The translations under genes were made by a program, and so were the position numbers. Shown one piece after another: positions 34,113 through 45,845 of a stretch of DNA of 64,000 nt. The stretch is from assembly GCA_022605425.2 (NCBI GenBank), contig CM061251.1, forward strand, positions 527,001-591,000. Reading direction: 5' to 3'. Within the stretch, counting starts at the first letter, position 1; every line of letters starts with the position of its first letter. The DNA is from Hamiltosporidium tvaerminnensis. Lineage: Eukaryota > Microsporidia > Dubosqiidae. The notes under the pieces were generated by a model. It did no database searches and was not told the origin of the DNA. It saw nothing but the letters and a program-made list of their open reading frames with translations.

Positions 34113-34115
34113 GGG
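34113..34115 (-). promoter_or_regulatory. CCC start-proximal signal of LRR gene
   Basis: CCC on the minus strand, 16 nt before the ATG at 34096. Confidence 0.4.
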
Positions 34116-34144
34116 TTTTTTAATTTCTTCTTATAAAAAACCAA

Positions 34145-34552
34145 TGATTAAATAAATGCTTTTTATCTTAGATAAATGAAAAAATTCCAAAAATACATTT
34201 CGTAGCACCTTTAAAGATTCTGTATAAATTTATTATTTGATTTGTAAAAAATCAATCCAGTGTGTTTTTATTGGCATTTCGGAATATAAACTACGTCTAA
34301 AAATATCTTATCTTTCAATTAAAATATGGATTTTTTAATCTAATACTTTTAATTAAAATTTACACATTTTGCTAATTATCTATAGTAATAAAATAAAAAA
34401 TTCTACTTTTTTTTCCGATAAGCTTTTAAAATAGTTTAGGATAGAAACACCTATATTCTTACTTTATAGATAAATAGAAATCCAAATGATAAATTTAGTT
34501 GGTTTTATCAATTATATAATTATTCTATTTTTAAATTCTTTTTTTAACAATT
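34145..34552. other. Intergenic between LRR gene and repeat
   Basis: AT-rich and featureless. Probable promoter region of the LRR gene. Confidence 0.45.
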
Positions 34553-35272
34553 ACGAGGGAGTATAACCACATAAAAAACTTTCTGCTTGGCAAAGAGTAT
34601 GTGAAACTGATGTGAAGATTGTTGTTTAAATTTTTAGTGGGAATAAAACCATGCTGCATCTTCGGTTGTTCCATGAGAGTTTGTATGAAGAGGAGAAGGT
34701 CTAAGAAATGGCGAAATTTTTTACTACAAATTTATTTGTAGTTTTTTATGTAAATAGATGGAAGACCGAAGCTGGACATAATGGTAATTGTCATTAAAAA
34801 GCATTGAGAACTAGCCTTGGTCACTCGGGTTAGAAGACTTAGCGCCTGGAAGATATAAAAAATAAAACCATTTAAAGCTGGGATATCTAAGAAGTAGGTT
34901 ATATCTGTTGGTATGACATTGCATTGTCCATGTGGCTCCATGTAAGTCTCATAAATATAACTAAGTTAAAAGTTTATTGGGTTCAGAAAGTATAGAGGGA
35001 GTGGGAATGCTGCATATTCTTGGGGAGCTTCGGTCTTCGATCACACTTCATGCACAAACATTAACGAACTCAGGGCAATCTCTCGCAAATTAATTAGGTT
35101 CGTCACACCTGTTAGATGAAAGGTTTTGGGACGTAGGTATCGCAGGGGGTAATGATGGAGTTTCGGAGTAGCAGTTATTTATTTTAAACCTAGAACTGCG
35201 TTAATCCCATGAAAACAAATATAACACTTTTCACTGTATAAAAAAGATGTGATACTTTTAAATAAAGTTAGC
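34553..35272 (+). repeat. Dispersed repeat family A, copy 3
   Basis: About 720 bp in the forward family orientation, from GAGGGAGTATAACCACATAA to GATGTGATACTTTTAAATAA. It aligns over its full length with copy 2 in reverse complement. More GC-rich than its flanks, with no conserved frame. Confidence 0.88.
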
Positions 35273-37082
35273 AATTATTTTTAATCCTTGTTTTTAATAT
35301 TTTTAATTTCGAATTGGGTTCTTAATCTTTTTTACCGGCATGATTCTTAATATTTACTTATATATCATGTTTATATTGCGTTTCGGAATCAAAAACTTTA
35401 TATTTAATGCACAACTTGTCTTAAATTTGGTTCAAATCTTCTGCTTTTGATTTGATAATCTGTAGGTTGTATGGACTGGTTTTTTTAGAAATTTAAAATA
35501 GGTTTCAATGTCTGTTCCTAATAATTCGGCAAGTATATGCTCATGGTATTTTTTTCTATATGCTCAAATAAATTATTATCTTTACAGATTGTAATAAATA
35601 TTTGTATATTCAACAAAAATTTTCATTGTAGAACTTCAGTTACTTTATAATATCATTTCGAGTTCCCATGAAATAAATAATTTCTAATAACACTTCTATT
35701 ACTACGAAATTTTATTCTCATTAAGTGCATTCTCTAATTCTTGTGTTATATCCCCGAAAAGATTTAAAAGACAAGTGAGTTAGTATAAACACAGTTCCTA
35801 TTGTTTTAAACGGAATTTATATTCTATAATACGATCAAAATTCTTATTTTGATTCAAATTATAATTTAAATAATATTGTATATCAGTTTAAGGTTAATGA
35901 ATTTGAGAAATGAAGACTTTTATATCTTTTAAATAACATATTTCAATGTCAAATAAGTAAATTTTTTGGCGTTTTGAAGCTTAATTATAGCATTTTATTG
36001 GCCTATAGTATATTTATATTATGTATTTTTGTGTTTTTCATAAATATTCTGAAATCAATATGAGAAATAAATTGTGAATCGTTGTAAATTTTATGCTTTT
36101 GATGACAAATTATTTTATTTTTCTATGCAATTTATAATATGCTTAGTTAATATATATTGTGCCTGTTATAAAAAGTTTTTAAGTTAAAAATATGAATCAT
36201 TATACAGCAAAACTTCTTATCTTGAATTTTAAACTTAGTAGCGGCTTTGAACCAAGCGGTTTTTTTTCGCAAAAACGCACGGTTTGTTTTTAATGCTACT
36301 GTTTCAAGCTCTCTCACGTCTGATTTTCTCATAAACGTTTTTTTTCTATGCCACAACCTAAACAGGGCCTTTTGTTTTTCAAACTGTTTGTGATTTTTAT
36401 AAATTTTAATCAACGCTTTATAATGGGTCCGATAGAGACACCTTCATCTATGCTATCTGCCACTAAAATAATGCCTTTGTGGAAGATGTTAAATATGGAG
36501 AAAATAATATTTTTAGATATGATATAAAAGGGCATATAATCGTATAGGCTGTATGTAATTTCCGCATAAATGAGTCTTTTTTGTTTTGTTTTCAAAGAAG
36601 TGGCGGAATTTCTATCGTAAAATATAATCACTTTAACAAATGAACAAAGCAAGTTTTGACAATTTTAATAAGTTGATAATAAAAATAAAATATTATTTAG
36701 GCGTTTAGATTGACGAAAGTATCAAAAAGATACTGTTAGATTTAATAGTAATCTAGGAAAATCAAAACAGTCTATCAGTTTCTCACAAAAGAGGAACAAA
36801 ACACATAAATTTTTAAAAACTTATGTAAATTCACAGGCGACTAAGTGTATTCGAGGCGTTCAGAAGAATATACGCAAAAAACGGTCGTTTTTAAAGAATA
36901 ATCTGCACCATTGGCCAAAAAATACCAGAGAACTATGTAAATATACCAGCGAACTAATTTTTTTCAGAACAAGAGTATAATATTAAAAAGATGAGTCACC
37001 TGACTGATACAGTGCATTCATAAAAAAGCTATTATTATAAAGATTTTTTATGAGAATAAAACCGATGTTACTGGCTTAAAAG
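35273..37082. other. Gene-free region
   Basis: AT-rich. Around 36150-36650 the minus strand has two adjacent open frames (36147-36413 and 36410-36652) rich in basic residues. I could not assign them and there is no conserved motif. They may be remnants of a mobile element adjoining the hAT relic. Confidence 0.4.
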
Positions 37083-39110
37083 CAGAGGTCTCTAAACTAC
37101 GGCCTGCGGACATGTATTTTCTGGCCCACAACGATTTTTTTTAAATTAGAAAATATAAACAAAAAAAGATAAATCCTACAAACGAATTGCAATTTAGAGT
37201 AATTTAGGCATGAACATAAAATAAAAAGAAAATTCATAGAGTTTCATTATTTTTTTTAAACTAGCAATTATTTTTTTATTATTCTACACTAAAAAATAAA
37301 AATGAAATAAAAAAAATATATGGCCCAATTTATTATTTTTTAAATGGTGTAGTTAAGGTTTTTGTGTGCCAATTTGTTAAAATTGCGGTTAAATTTGCCA
37401 GTGGAATTACTAGTAACGACTTCACGTGCTTATCTGTTAATTTAAATCTGTAAATATTTTTTGTATATATAATTTTAGTGAATGTTTCTTCGCGCAAATA
37501 GGTAGAGCCGAAAGCAAAGATCAAAAATCGAGCAAATTTATGCATTGGATTAAATTGCGTGGCTGGAAACTCTTATAAGTTCTAGTAATAATTTATTTGT
37601 GTATTTTTCTTTATAAATATCACTAAATTGCAAGTCTATTACTTCAAATTGAAGTTTTAGGGCTAGAGTTCCGACATTAGCTGTAAAAAGATTTTGAAAA
37701 ATTTTAGTATCTTTTGCTACTAAATCGAAATCAGAAAAACTAGAATCAAAATTTAGTTTCAAATTTCCAAAGTTTTCATTGCAAACTCATATGAAAATAG
37801 GGACTCTGTTTGTTCACTAAATTTTTTGCATGTATTAAAACGGGTGAGGCATTTTTTGTTTATTTGAGATTAAAGATCAACTATTTTATGACAAAATTAT
37901 TTAATATAAGTATATAATTCGGCAGCATCTAATTTTTTTTTGCCAATTTAGATCGATTTCATTCATTCGATACCTTAAATCCGTATGAAAAGTTGACTTT
38001 CATAGCCATTCATTACCTTGTAACCTAGCAAGAGCACGATTTCTTTCATTTAAAAAATTTCGATTATTGTTCTAAGTTTGAAAAACTGCATCAAGACCTT
38101 TTCATAAATGAGCTAGCGAATTGCAGTATATTATGGCAGTTCATTTTCTTCAATTTCTTCAAGGAACTCACGGAATTGACATGATTAAGTGCATACGATT
38201 TCATATATTTAAAACTTGATATTACTGGATTTGAAACCCTCGATATGTCCTAACATTTTCCACAACGAGACTGTTGATGAACAACACAATGTATTATAAA
38301 TGGTTTTGAGCCACCATAGTTATCTACGGCTTTTGATACGAGAGCAACGGCACCTTTATTCGTTCCAACCATATTTTTCCAGATCTATTTAATACACTTC
38401 AATTTTTTCTATCGAAAATTGGTTGTTTAATAGATTTTTCGACTTCTGTAAAAAATATTTTGTCAAGTAGTCCTGCTGTGAATGCCAAGATGCCTAAAAC
38501 TTTCCTTATATTTCATGATTTTCATTAATTCCTCGAATAAAGAACAACCCCTAGGTTATATATGAAGCATAATTGACTCATCTAAGACCAGAGAAAACCA
38601 TTCTAAGTGTCTATTTTTGTCGGAAAATTGTTTAATTATGTTTCTGCAATGTCGTCTGTTCTTCTCGCTACTGTATTGGGAGACAAACTGATGTTTTTTA
38701 ACCTACTAACTTTTTCTGGACACATTTAAAATGCTGCACAATGATACAATTTTTTATTAAGTAGTCGTCTTTAAACGGCTTACCACGTTTAGCTAACAAA
38801 TTAGCTACGTACAAACTGGCTCGAGTTGCTGCTTCTGACCTAGCATTTACATTCTTGAAAAAAGATTTTCGAGATCCAAAACTGGGTTTTAAGGTTTCAT
38901 ATTTGAATAATCGTAAACTTCTAGCATATTTCGAGTAATTATGGGAATTTTTTGTTACATACTGACGTTTTATATGCAATCCTTGAAAAATAATATAGTT
39001 TCATCACAAATAACACACATTACGCATTAACTCATTCAATAAAAAATTATTTACTAGCCATTTTTGTTTAAATGTTCTGCATTCACTATCCATCTTTCTT
39101 TTTTTGCCAG
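37083..39110 (-). mobile_element. hAT transposon relic, GTF2IRD2/ZBED5 type
   Basis: The minus strand carries a decayed but long transposase. Its start is MDSECRTFKQKWLVNN near 39090. SFFKNVNARSEAATRASLYV (within 38698-38979) is followed by ANLLAKRGKPFKDDYLIKNC, a hallmark of these transposases. Next come the FSLVLDES segment near 38600, IIHCVVHQQSLCGKC near 38270, the LFTANVGTLALKLQFEVIDL block (37550-37762), and the C-terminal hAT dimerisation block FGSTYLREETFTKI through RFKLTDKHVKSLL (37333-37545). At the 3' side, 37083 begins CAGAGGTCTCTAAACTACGG, then CCTGCGGAC and later TGGCCCAC. This closely resembles the terminal sequence of animal Charlie/MER5-type hAT elements. The other terminus was not found. 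Stops and frameshifts make it inactive. Confidence 0.9.
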
Positions 39111-39569
39111 TATTCCTTTATATTCAAATTAAAAAATATAAAATATGAAAAAAAATTAAAAACGAATAAAATATATTTTGTAAGAGATTTTTAATTCGAA
39201 AATTGAATTTATAAGTTTCTTAACCGGAGTTGAAAGGCAACTAACAAAAAACCTAAAGCTTATAAAGTTAGGATGTTTTATTTTTCCTTAGAAAAAAGTC
39301 TAGGGCGGGTATTTTAAGGATTTTAACATAACACAATACTATTGATTGTAAAATATTGATAAGAATGAGGTAAAAAACGATTAAAGGCATATAGGGTTTT
39401 TCGATCCATATCATAATATTTACAATCAAAATAATAATTATTTTTAACAAATAAAAATTCGAAAAAATAAAATTTAAAATAGCACGTGAGATTTATTATT
39501 CAAGAATCACTTATTTTGCTTTAGCATTCTGCAAATACACTAACATTTTTCGATAAAAAAAATACAATA
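39111..39569. other. AT-rich spacer
   Basis: No gene. The minus-strand open frame at 39268-39450 is a hydrophobic low-complexity string with no motif. Confidence 0.45.
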
Positions 39570-40660
39570 TTATCCTGCGATCTCATTAAATTTTTCACAA
39601 ATTAATATTCTCAACTGAGGCTCAGTACGAGCACCACCAGGAATCATCTTATTTTTTCAGACTGAGATTACATTCCCAATTGGATTAAGAAATGGAGAGT
39701 AAGGTAGAAGGTATTTTATTCGATACGAGGCAATTTCTTCATCATCATTCAATCCAGGATACTGATGAATTCTCGCATTGTCAATTACAAAGATAGGACT
39801 CAAAATTCCCTGCCTTTATTAACTTTATTAATCCCCTTAATAAATAATTTGAAGTCCTCCCAGTTACAACCCTCTCATGGATCTTATAATATACTATGCC
39901 ATATTTTTTCATTGCTGCGACTTCCGAAATATTTCTACTCCGGGCTGCAGTTGCAGATAGGTATGGAGTTTCGCTTTTCATATTACGACATCTACCAGGG
40001 TATTTTACTACCGAAACCCGACTTCATCTTAAAAGACAAAGTCTTTGTCCTTGTTATCAACCTCCAACTCACGAAAACTAATTGCTTAATTGGTCCTGGG
40101 CTTAATTGTCGAAGGTGAATTTCTACGCTCAGCCACCAATGCTACACGTTTTGGAGTGTAATAGGAATTCCTAGTGTGCGATCAATTTTACTAGTTGGTA
40201 CGTCAACATTAAATGTACTTTTGACCCATTCCGTCTACTCATGCTGGGTTTTTGACCACTCCAAATCAACAAAGGTTTGTAAGCTCTCTTTGATTTCCAA
40301 AGTTAACTCTGAGCGCCTATCCCCACCTCTTTTCTCGACAAATACCAAGCCGGTTTTTAAATATCGTTTAACGATATTATTAAGCATCTGGTAATTTATT
40401 CGATACATCGAGGCAAATGCAGACATAAAATGGCCTCCCAATGTCTTTTCAATTATGCGTTCCTAATCATTATTGGAAAATATTTGCTTCCTCGGAGTTG
40501 GAATGGTGGCTAGTGTGAGATTTTCAACTCGTGATTCCGATGTAATAACAAGACACTCCAAACCATTTTCATTTTCACGCTCTATACGTTCTGGTGTTTC
40601 CCTGATATGAAAACGATATTTCTTTTTGTTGGTATTTTGACTTGGAAAAGAGTTTGACAT
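39570..40660 (-). pseudogene. Tc1/IS630-type transposase relic
   Basis: The minus strand reads as a decayed DDE transposase with a paired-type HTH. The N-terminal part is open from the ATG at 40660. A GGHFMSAFASMYRINYQMLN helix-turn-helix follows, then VEKRGGDRRSELTLEIKESL (40235-40441). After that come KRVALVAERRNSPSTIKPRT, the first Asp block FVFXDEVGF, TPYLSATAARSRNISEVAAM (39781-39981), and the second Asp block IDNARIHQYPGLNDDEEIAS. The third catalytic block reads LPYSPFLNPIGNVISV, where the family has NPIEN, so the catalytic Glu is now Gly. A stop follows soon after. Frames shift several times. Terminal inverted repeats were not found. The pattern matches transposases common in microsporidian genomes. 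Confidence 0.85.
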
Positions 40661-40837
40661 GAGAGTCAATTTTTAATGAAATAAACTATTTTTTAAATTT
40701 TTATTTGTTAAAAATAATTATTATATTCATTGCAAGGATATGTATATTGATCAAAAAATTCTGATATTGATTGCAAAGATTATTATATTGATCGAAAACT
40801 CCTATAATTATAGGTTATTTTTTTATCATTTAACACA

Positions 40838-41080
40838 ACCAACGGACTGGCGTAGTGGTAAAGATCTCGTACTCTCGTACGATAAGTCAAAAATTCGAAG
40901 CCGTACTGAAGAGCCTTTTACCTGTCTTTCCGGTCAAACACTAGTTGGTTTGGCGAGGTCTCAAGGCATACTTGAATACGTGCGGAATAAGAATTTAGGT
41001 GGTTTCCTGGTCAATATTGTAACTTTGGGCTGGATATTCCGATGTTATTGACCACCGCTACCTTTAAAATTGATAATATA
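40838..41080 (+). repeat. tRNA-derived SINE-like element
   Basis: TGGCGTAGTGG at 40848-40858 is a perfect-looking tRNA A box. About 45 nt downstream AATTCGAAGCC at 40892-40902 matches the B box (WTCRANNC) at all but its first base. This is normal tRNA spacing, but the block does not fold as a full tRNA. The following 150 bp is more GC-rich than the surroundings and could be the SINE body. No second well-matched copy exists in the window, so the repeat status is an inference. Confidence 0.45.
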
Positions 41081-42379
41081 AGAGTAAAATAAAAGGTTTC
41101 TACCATACGGCCTGTAAGAAAAGCGTAAACAGCGGCAGTATAAATGAATAAAAACATTAATCAAGCAATTTCTTTGTGTTATTCAAGTCAATGATAAGAT
41201 TATAAAAGAATCCTTTGTAATTTAGCGTTTCTTTTGAAGTTATACACATCTATTTGATTCTTTCTTACATTTTCTTTTATAATGTTAATTGTCGTAATCC
41301 TATCGGTCTCGTTTATTTAAAAGGAATTTTTTTCTAACGAAGGGAAACCATTAAAATATGGGTTTGCTAGAAAAAATTTATTTATTTTTCATGATCAAAT
41401 TGTTTGCCGAATATTCTAAGTCGAAAAGTTTCAAAGAAAGTTCAAAATTTGAATGTAAAAATCAAAAAAAGTCAATAATAAATTTAAAAAAAATTATTCT
41501 TCCTTGAAAAACTGTTTTTGAATTAAAAATATAGTGTTTTAATTTTCCATGTTGTCAGTTCGAATCTCAAGAAATTATAAAATATTTTCTTTTGAAAACG
41601 TTTCATACGCCTTTTCTTTGTCAAAAATACTTTTTGATCTTTTTATAGGTTTTTTGTGTATTTCCTAATTTTAATAGGCTAATTATTTACTCTTTCTTCT
41701 TTTTCTTAAAATTACTTTGCTTTGGCATAAAGGAAATTAAATTGAAATAAACAAAAATCAATAATACATATAAAGACACTATGAAATAAACAATTTATTG
41801 CCCAAATGATAAAAGTAAATTCGAACCATCTTTTTATAGTTGTTTGTCATAATTTTTTTGCTTCATTTGGTTTAAAAAACCAACTAAGAAAATATAACGA
41901 AAAAAAATCGAAAAAAAGAATAGAAACAGGAGATAAGCAGAAAGCAAAAAAACAACATTAAAATATGTATTTGTACTATACATGAAAGTTTTAATGATTT
42001 TCTTAATCATTTTTTCGAAAAAAAAATCTCTATACATAAAGGGGGAAAATGGGACATGACTGACCGATAGGATTACGAAATTAATTTATCCTTTTAATAT
42101 TAATTTTTAAAAATATTTTAAGATACATCTTGATATTTTTAAACGTCTGTAAAAATTTTTAAACATTTCATAATCAAATATTAATAAAAAAAATTGATGA
42201 AATATTTTCCGGTACGTTGGCATGAAAAGCAAAAAATATTTTTAGCCCGCGAGATTTTTTATAGGCTTCAGTGCGCTCTCTAGATAAAAAGTTTAGAGAT
42301 CCCATGAAATAGTTTTTAAAGTATAAATTTAACAAAAATTTAATCCCAGAAAAGTTATTTTAACTATGATAGAAATAAG
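41081..42379. other. Gene-free region
   Basis: AT-rich with no gene. The minus-strand open frame at 41834-42037 is low-complexity. Confidence 0.5.
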
Positions 42380-43650
42380 TTGATAGCTAAAATACCTAAA
42401 AGAAAGCAATTTTGCGAGTTCTTTATTTTCATTGCAGACAATCAAATTATTATTTAAAAACCAAAATTACGAATTAATAGAAGAAAAACTGTTTATAATG
42501 AAGATGAAAAAAAAAACATCAAGAAGCTTTTGTAGAAGACTATTTTGAAATACAAAATGGAATATCCGAGGCTCTATATTATCTGGTATCAGAGGAAATA
42601 AGAAGGTGTATAAAAACACTGAAACACGATGTATCGATTCAAAAACATGAAGAATAAACGAATATCTTTCAAAATGTTTAATCTATACGAAATATAAGCT
42701 ATAATCCACGCCTGTAAATAATACTAATAGCTTCAAAACACCTCCGGCACATCGTGCAAATAGATTATGTTGATTTAAGAAGAGTTTCCAATTAAAATAA
42801 TGGAAATGAATGGTTTGAAAATGCAATCAATAACTCTTTTTTTGTTTTCATTTGAAAATAAAACGGCTTTAAACGTTTAATCTCCACCAAAGCAACTATT
42901 TATATATGAAGGTGCTATGAAGTTTTTCAAATCGACAACGATAGGGAATTTAACAATTATTATGTATCAAAATATTATTTTTCAAGAACGTATAATTGGA
43001 AAGAGAAATTCAGAACATCCCCGAACCCAAGGTCAGGTCGAAAGAGTTAATCAAACGTTGTAAAAAAATTCCCAAGGCATTATCTGGTTTCGAGAAAAAT
43101 TGGGTCGAAATTCTTATTAAGATTGTATTTGAATGTAATTAGTCATAGAGTAAGTCCATAAATACGTCACCTAGGCAGGAATTTAGAGGCGAAAAGGTAG
43201 AACTATATTGCTTTGTATAGCTATCGAAACAGAAAATAAAGAAATATAAGGAATTTTAGGCGAGGAATTATGCATTGAATACAATTTATATTTTACTGAA
43301 GAAATAAATAGTATCCCGGTTAATGGTGATGTGAAGCAGCAAGCCGCTATTTTTAGCCTTAAAAGGGTTGATATAAATAATAGAGACACTTATACTTCAG
43401 AAATGTTTATCGACGCTGATGTTAGTCAGCTTTGCATCGTATTTAATCCAAGGGACGTGACGCGTATTCGAAGATCCTTAAAAGCAATCATTTGACATAG
43501 AGATAAAATCGAAAGTTTTACCGAGAACAAACCGAATCATTTAAATGAGAGTTGGCTCTGATAATTTAAGCGTCTCCAATAAGAATATCCAGACTTAGCA
43601 AAGGTTATAAGTAAAAACAGACTAAAGAGGCTATATAAATTAAATACTGC
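42380..43650 (+). mobile_element. Retroelement integrase relic
   Basis: Decayed integrase core in shifting frames. HIVQIDYVDLR lies near 42750 at the expected position of the first catalytic Asp block. FQIDNDREFNN at 42925-42957 corresponds to the second Asp block (SDNGxEF). A RTQGQVERVNQTL segment at about 43024-43062 matches the HPQTQGQVERxNQT block with the catalytic Glu. This is the D,D-35-E integrase of Ty3/gypsy-like or related elements. No protease or reverse transcriptase part and no long terminal repeats were recognised nearby. Many stops. Confidence 0.72.
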
Positions 43651-44440
43651 TTGTTCCTATTCTTTCTCCATTGATTTCTCTTTTTTTTATTTGCTTTTTT
43701 CTTTCTCAGTTTATTATTTTCTTATTTTTTTGTATTTTTATTGTATAGTATTGTTGCCTTCTCGCAAAAATGACTCTATGTATAAGTAAACTACACATAT
43801 ATCGGTACGACATTTAGTATAAATAGAAAAAGAAAAAGTAAGAAATCTGAAAGAAAATTATGCGTAAACATTTACCTGTGTACATATAAAGCAGGTTGTA
43901 TTTAGCATTTTTTTGGTCTGTAAAGTAATTTCTTTTCTAGCAGTCGAGTGTTTTAGACAATAAATTACATATTTTGTTTTTCTTTCACACCAGATTAGGC
44001 ATTAAGCTATATAAAACCCTATCCAGTTATTTTTTTTTAACAAGAATAACCATTTTAAGAACAAAGATTAATATTATTTGAAAATTATAAACTCATAAAT
44101 AAAAATCTTACCTAACAAAAGTTTTAAGCAGGTAAAATAATTTGCAATATTGCATTTTAAGTTTTAATTCCTGCAAAACCATAAAAATAAATGGTAATAA
44201 ATTTAACTTTCAAACTAATTATTGGATTATTTTTTAAATTTTGCATCGTATTAATGAATCAGCAACAATAAAAACTAAATAAATTTAAAATAAATTATTC
44301 GCAATTAGGCATTAAATAAGCTAATAACATAAACCTACTTTGTTATTGAATAAAGAGCTTAAAAAACATAAAAATAAATAAATAAATTTACCAAACATAA
44401 GTTTTATTCATTGGAACATAATTCAAACTCATAACTTTAA
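43651..44440. other. Intergenic, no gene seen
   Basis: AT-rich region 3' of the SRP72-like gene. A T/C-rich stretch lies at 43660-43760. Nothing else recognised. Confidence 0.5.
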
Positions 44441-45490
44441 TCACTTAACAATTAATTTTTTTATAAAAAGTTTCAGTCGTCTTTCAAATAATTTATTCGG
44501 TTTTTTATCGAATTTTTTATTAATTTTTAGAAGTTTTAATGCCGTCTTAACATCTTTTTCAGATAATTTTTTTCCAGTTGAATTAACGGAATCAGTGCTT
44601 TTAGAATTTCCTCCTTTGTAATGAATATAATTGTAAAGTAATTTAAGTTTTTCTCTTTTGTTTTCAAATATTGGTAACAAATCAAAAGAATATAAATTTT
44701 TACTTGCAAGGTATAAATAACAATAAAAAGAATTTGCATTGAGTTCAAGACTTTTAAATTCGTTTAAATCTTCAATTTCAAATGCATTGCATAGAAAATG
44801 TGTGGGCTTAGAAATAAATTTTGTTTTTTTCATATTTAATTCTAAAACTTCTCTTTGTAATCTCGTCAATTTTACCGAATCAAGTTCAGAAAATTCACCG
44901 TTTACATTTTTAATTTGATTTTTTACCAACAAATTATTTTCAGAAACAGATTGCAATTCCTTCAAATATTCTTCTTTATCATTCATATATTCAAAGGTTT
45001 GATTAAATAAATATTCCTTGTGACATTCTGTATCTGTAAATTTATATCTACTAAAATCTATAAATTTAGAATTAAAAATATCTTTACTGGATAATCCAAG
45101 TCTCTCATTTATCGATCCTCTACTTGAATAAATTGCCATGCTTTTGATTGCAGAAATATTTACTACAATTTCATCATCAGAACTTAAACCAGATAATATT
45201 TCATATGCACCATTATAATATCCAAGATAATAAAGACACTGAGAAAGTAAAATCATAACCTTTGGTGTATTCTCTAACTTTTTCAAAATTCGAATACTTT
45301 TTTTATAATTCTTTAGTTTATACAAGCAATATGCATATTCATAAGAATTTTTATTTACAAAATTCAATGCTTCATTATATTTTTCCATATGAATACATGC
45401 TACACCTTTATATACATCATAGGTGGGTGAAGGTAACAAAGAAATAGCTTTATGATCTTTATTTTGAATCAATGATTGTAGTGTGTTCAT
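44441..45490 (-). CDS. SRP72: Signal recognition particle SRP72-like protein
   Basis: Scaffold protein of the SRP S domain, needed for co-translational targeting of secretory proteins. The start is the ATG at 45490, with CCC 6 nt upstream; the frame continues to a TTG at 45517. The product is 349 aa, compared with 600-670 aa in animals and fungi. TPR-like helices run through residues 15-125, including YDVYKGVACIHMEKYNEAL, SYEYAYCLYKLKNYKKSIRI and VMILLSQCLYYLGYYNGAYE, the SRP72 pattern (FEKAYCLYRLN...LLAQVLYRLGRYEE). The later segment LTRLQREVLELNMKKTKF fits the SRP72 mid-region. The C-terminus is strongly basic, consistent with RNA binding. A family B repeat starts only about 100 bp upstream of its start. 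Another TPR protein is possible but less likely. Confidence 0.78.
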   Translation of the reverse strand: MNTLQSLIQNKDHKAISLLPSPTYDVYKGVACIHMEKYNEALNFVNKNSYEYAYCLYKLKNYKKSIRILKKLENTPKVMILLSQCLYYLGYYNGAYEILSGLSSDDEIVVNISAIKSMAIYSSRGSINERLGLSSKDIFNSKFIDFSRYKFTDTECHKEYLFNQTFEYMNDKEEYLKELQSVSENNLLVKNQIKNVNGEFSELDSVKLTRLQREVLELNMKKTKFISKPTHFLCNAFEIEDLNEFKSLELNANSFYCYLYLASKNLYSFDLLPIFENKREKLKLLYNYIHYKGGNSKSTDSVNSTGKKLSEKDVKTALKLLKINKKFDKKPNKLFERRLKLFIKKLIVK

Positions 45491-45496
45491 GTTGAA

Positions 45497-45499
45497 GGG
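45497..45499 (-). promoter_or_regulatory. CCC start-proximal signal of SRP72-like gene
   Basis: CCC on the minus strand, 6 nt before the ATG at 45490. Confidence 0.5.
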
Positions 45500-45588
45500 T
45501 TTAAATATTTTTGACAAATAAATATTAAGGATGTGCGTTTTGGTTTTAAATTATCGCAGGGTCTTTTTAAATTATGATTAAATTTATA

Positions 45589-45820
45589 TGTTGGTGGAGG
45601 GACGATAATCATATTAAAAATCATTTGCTTGGCAATGGGTGAATTTAATTGGTGTGAAAATCATTGTTATTTTTTGGTGGGATATAAACCCCCCCCCCGG
45701 ATCTATAGGTGAATCTCCTGTAATCCTGTGTTACAACAGATCGAAAGAAAAAAATAGAAAACCTCATTTGGGCATCGTCTACCCCGCCAGTTAAAAGAGG
45801 TCAGGAAATGGTAAGTATAT
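45589..45820 (+). repeat. Dispersed repeat family B, copy 2
   Basis: Forward orientation, about 230 bp, with a run of C near 45690 and an ending TTAAAAGAGGTCAGG. It shares its first 90 bp with family A, then follows the family B sequence seen at 7020-7240 and 63370-63585. It sits directly before a family A copy, head to tail. Confidence 0.8.
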
Positions 45821-45845
45821 TTATATGCTATATAACTTATTTATT

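Noticed and set aside
36147-36652. Two adjacent minus-strand open frames, considered as a Merlin-type transposase
   Set aside because: A CLGC-like zinc pair can be read in one frame but no catalytic block or terminal repeat was found, so I left it as unassigned.
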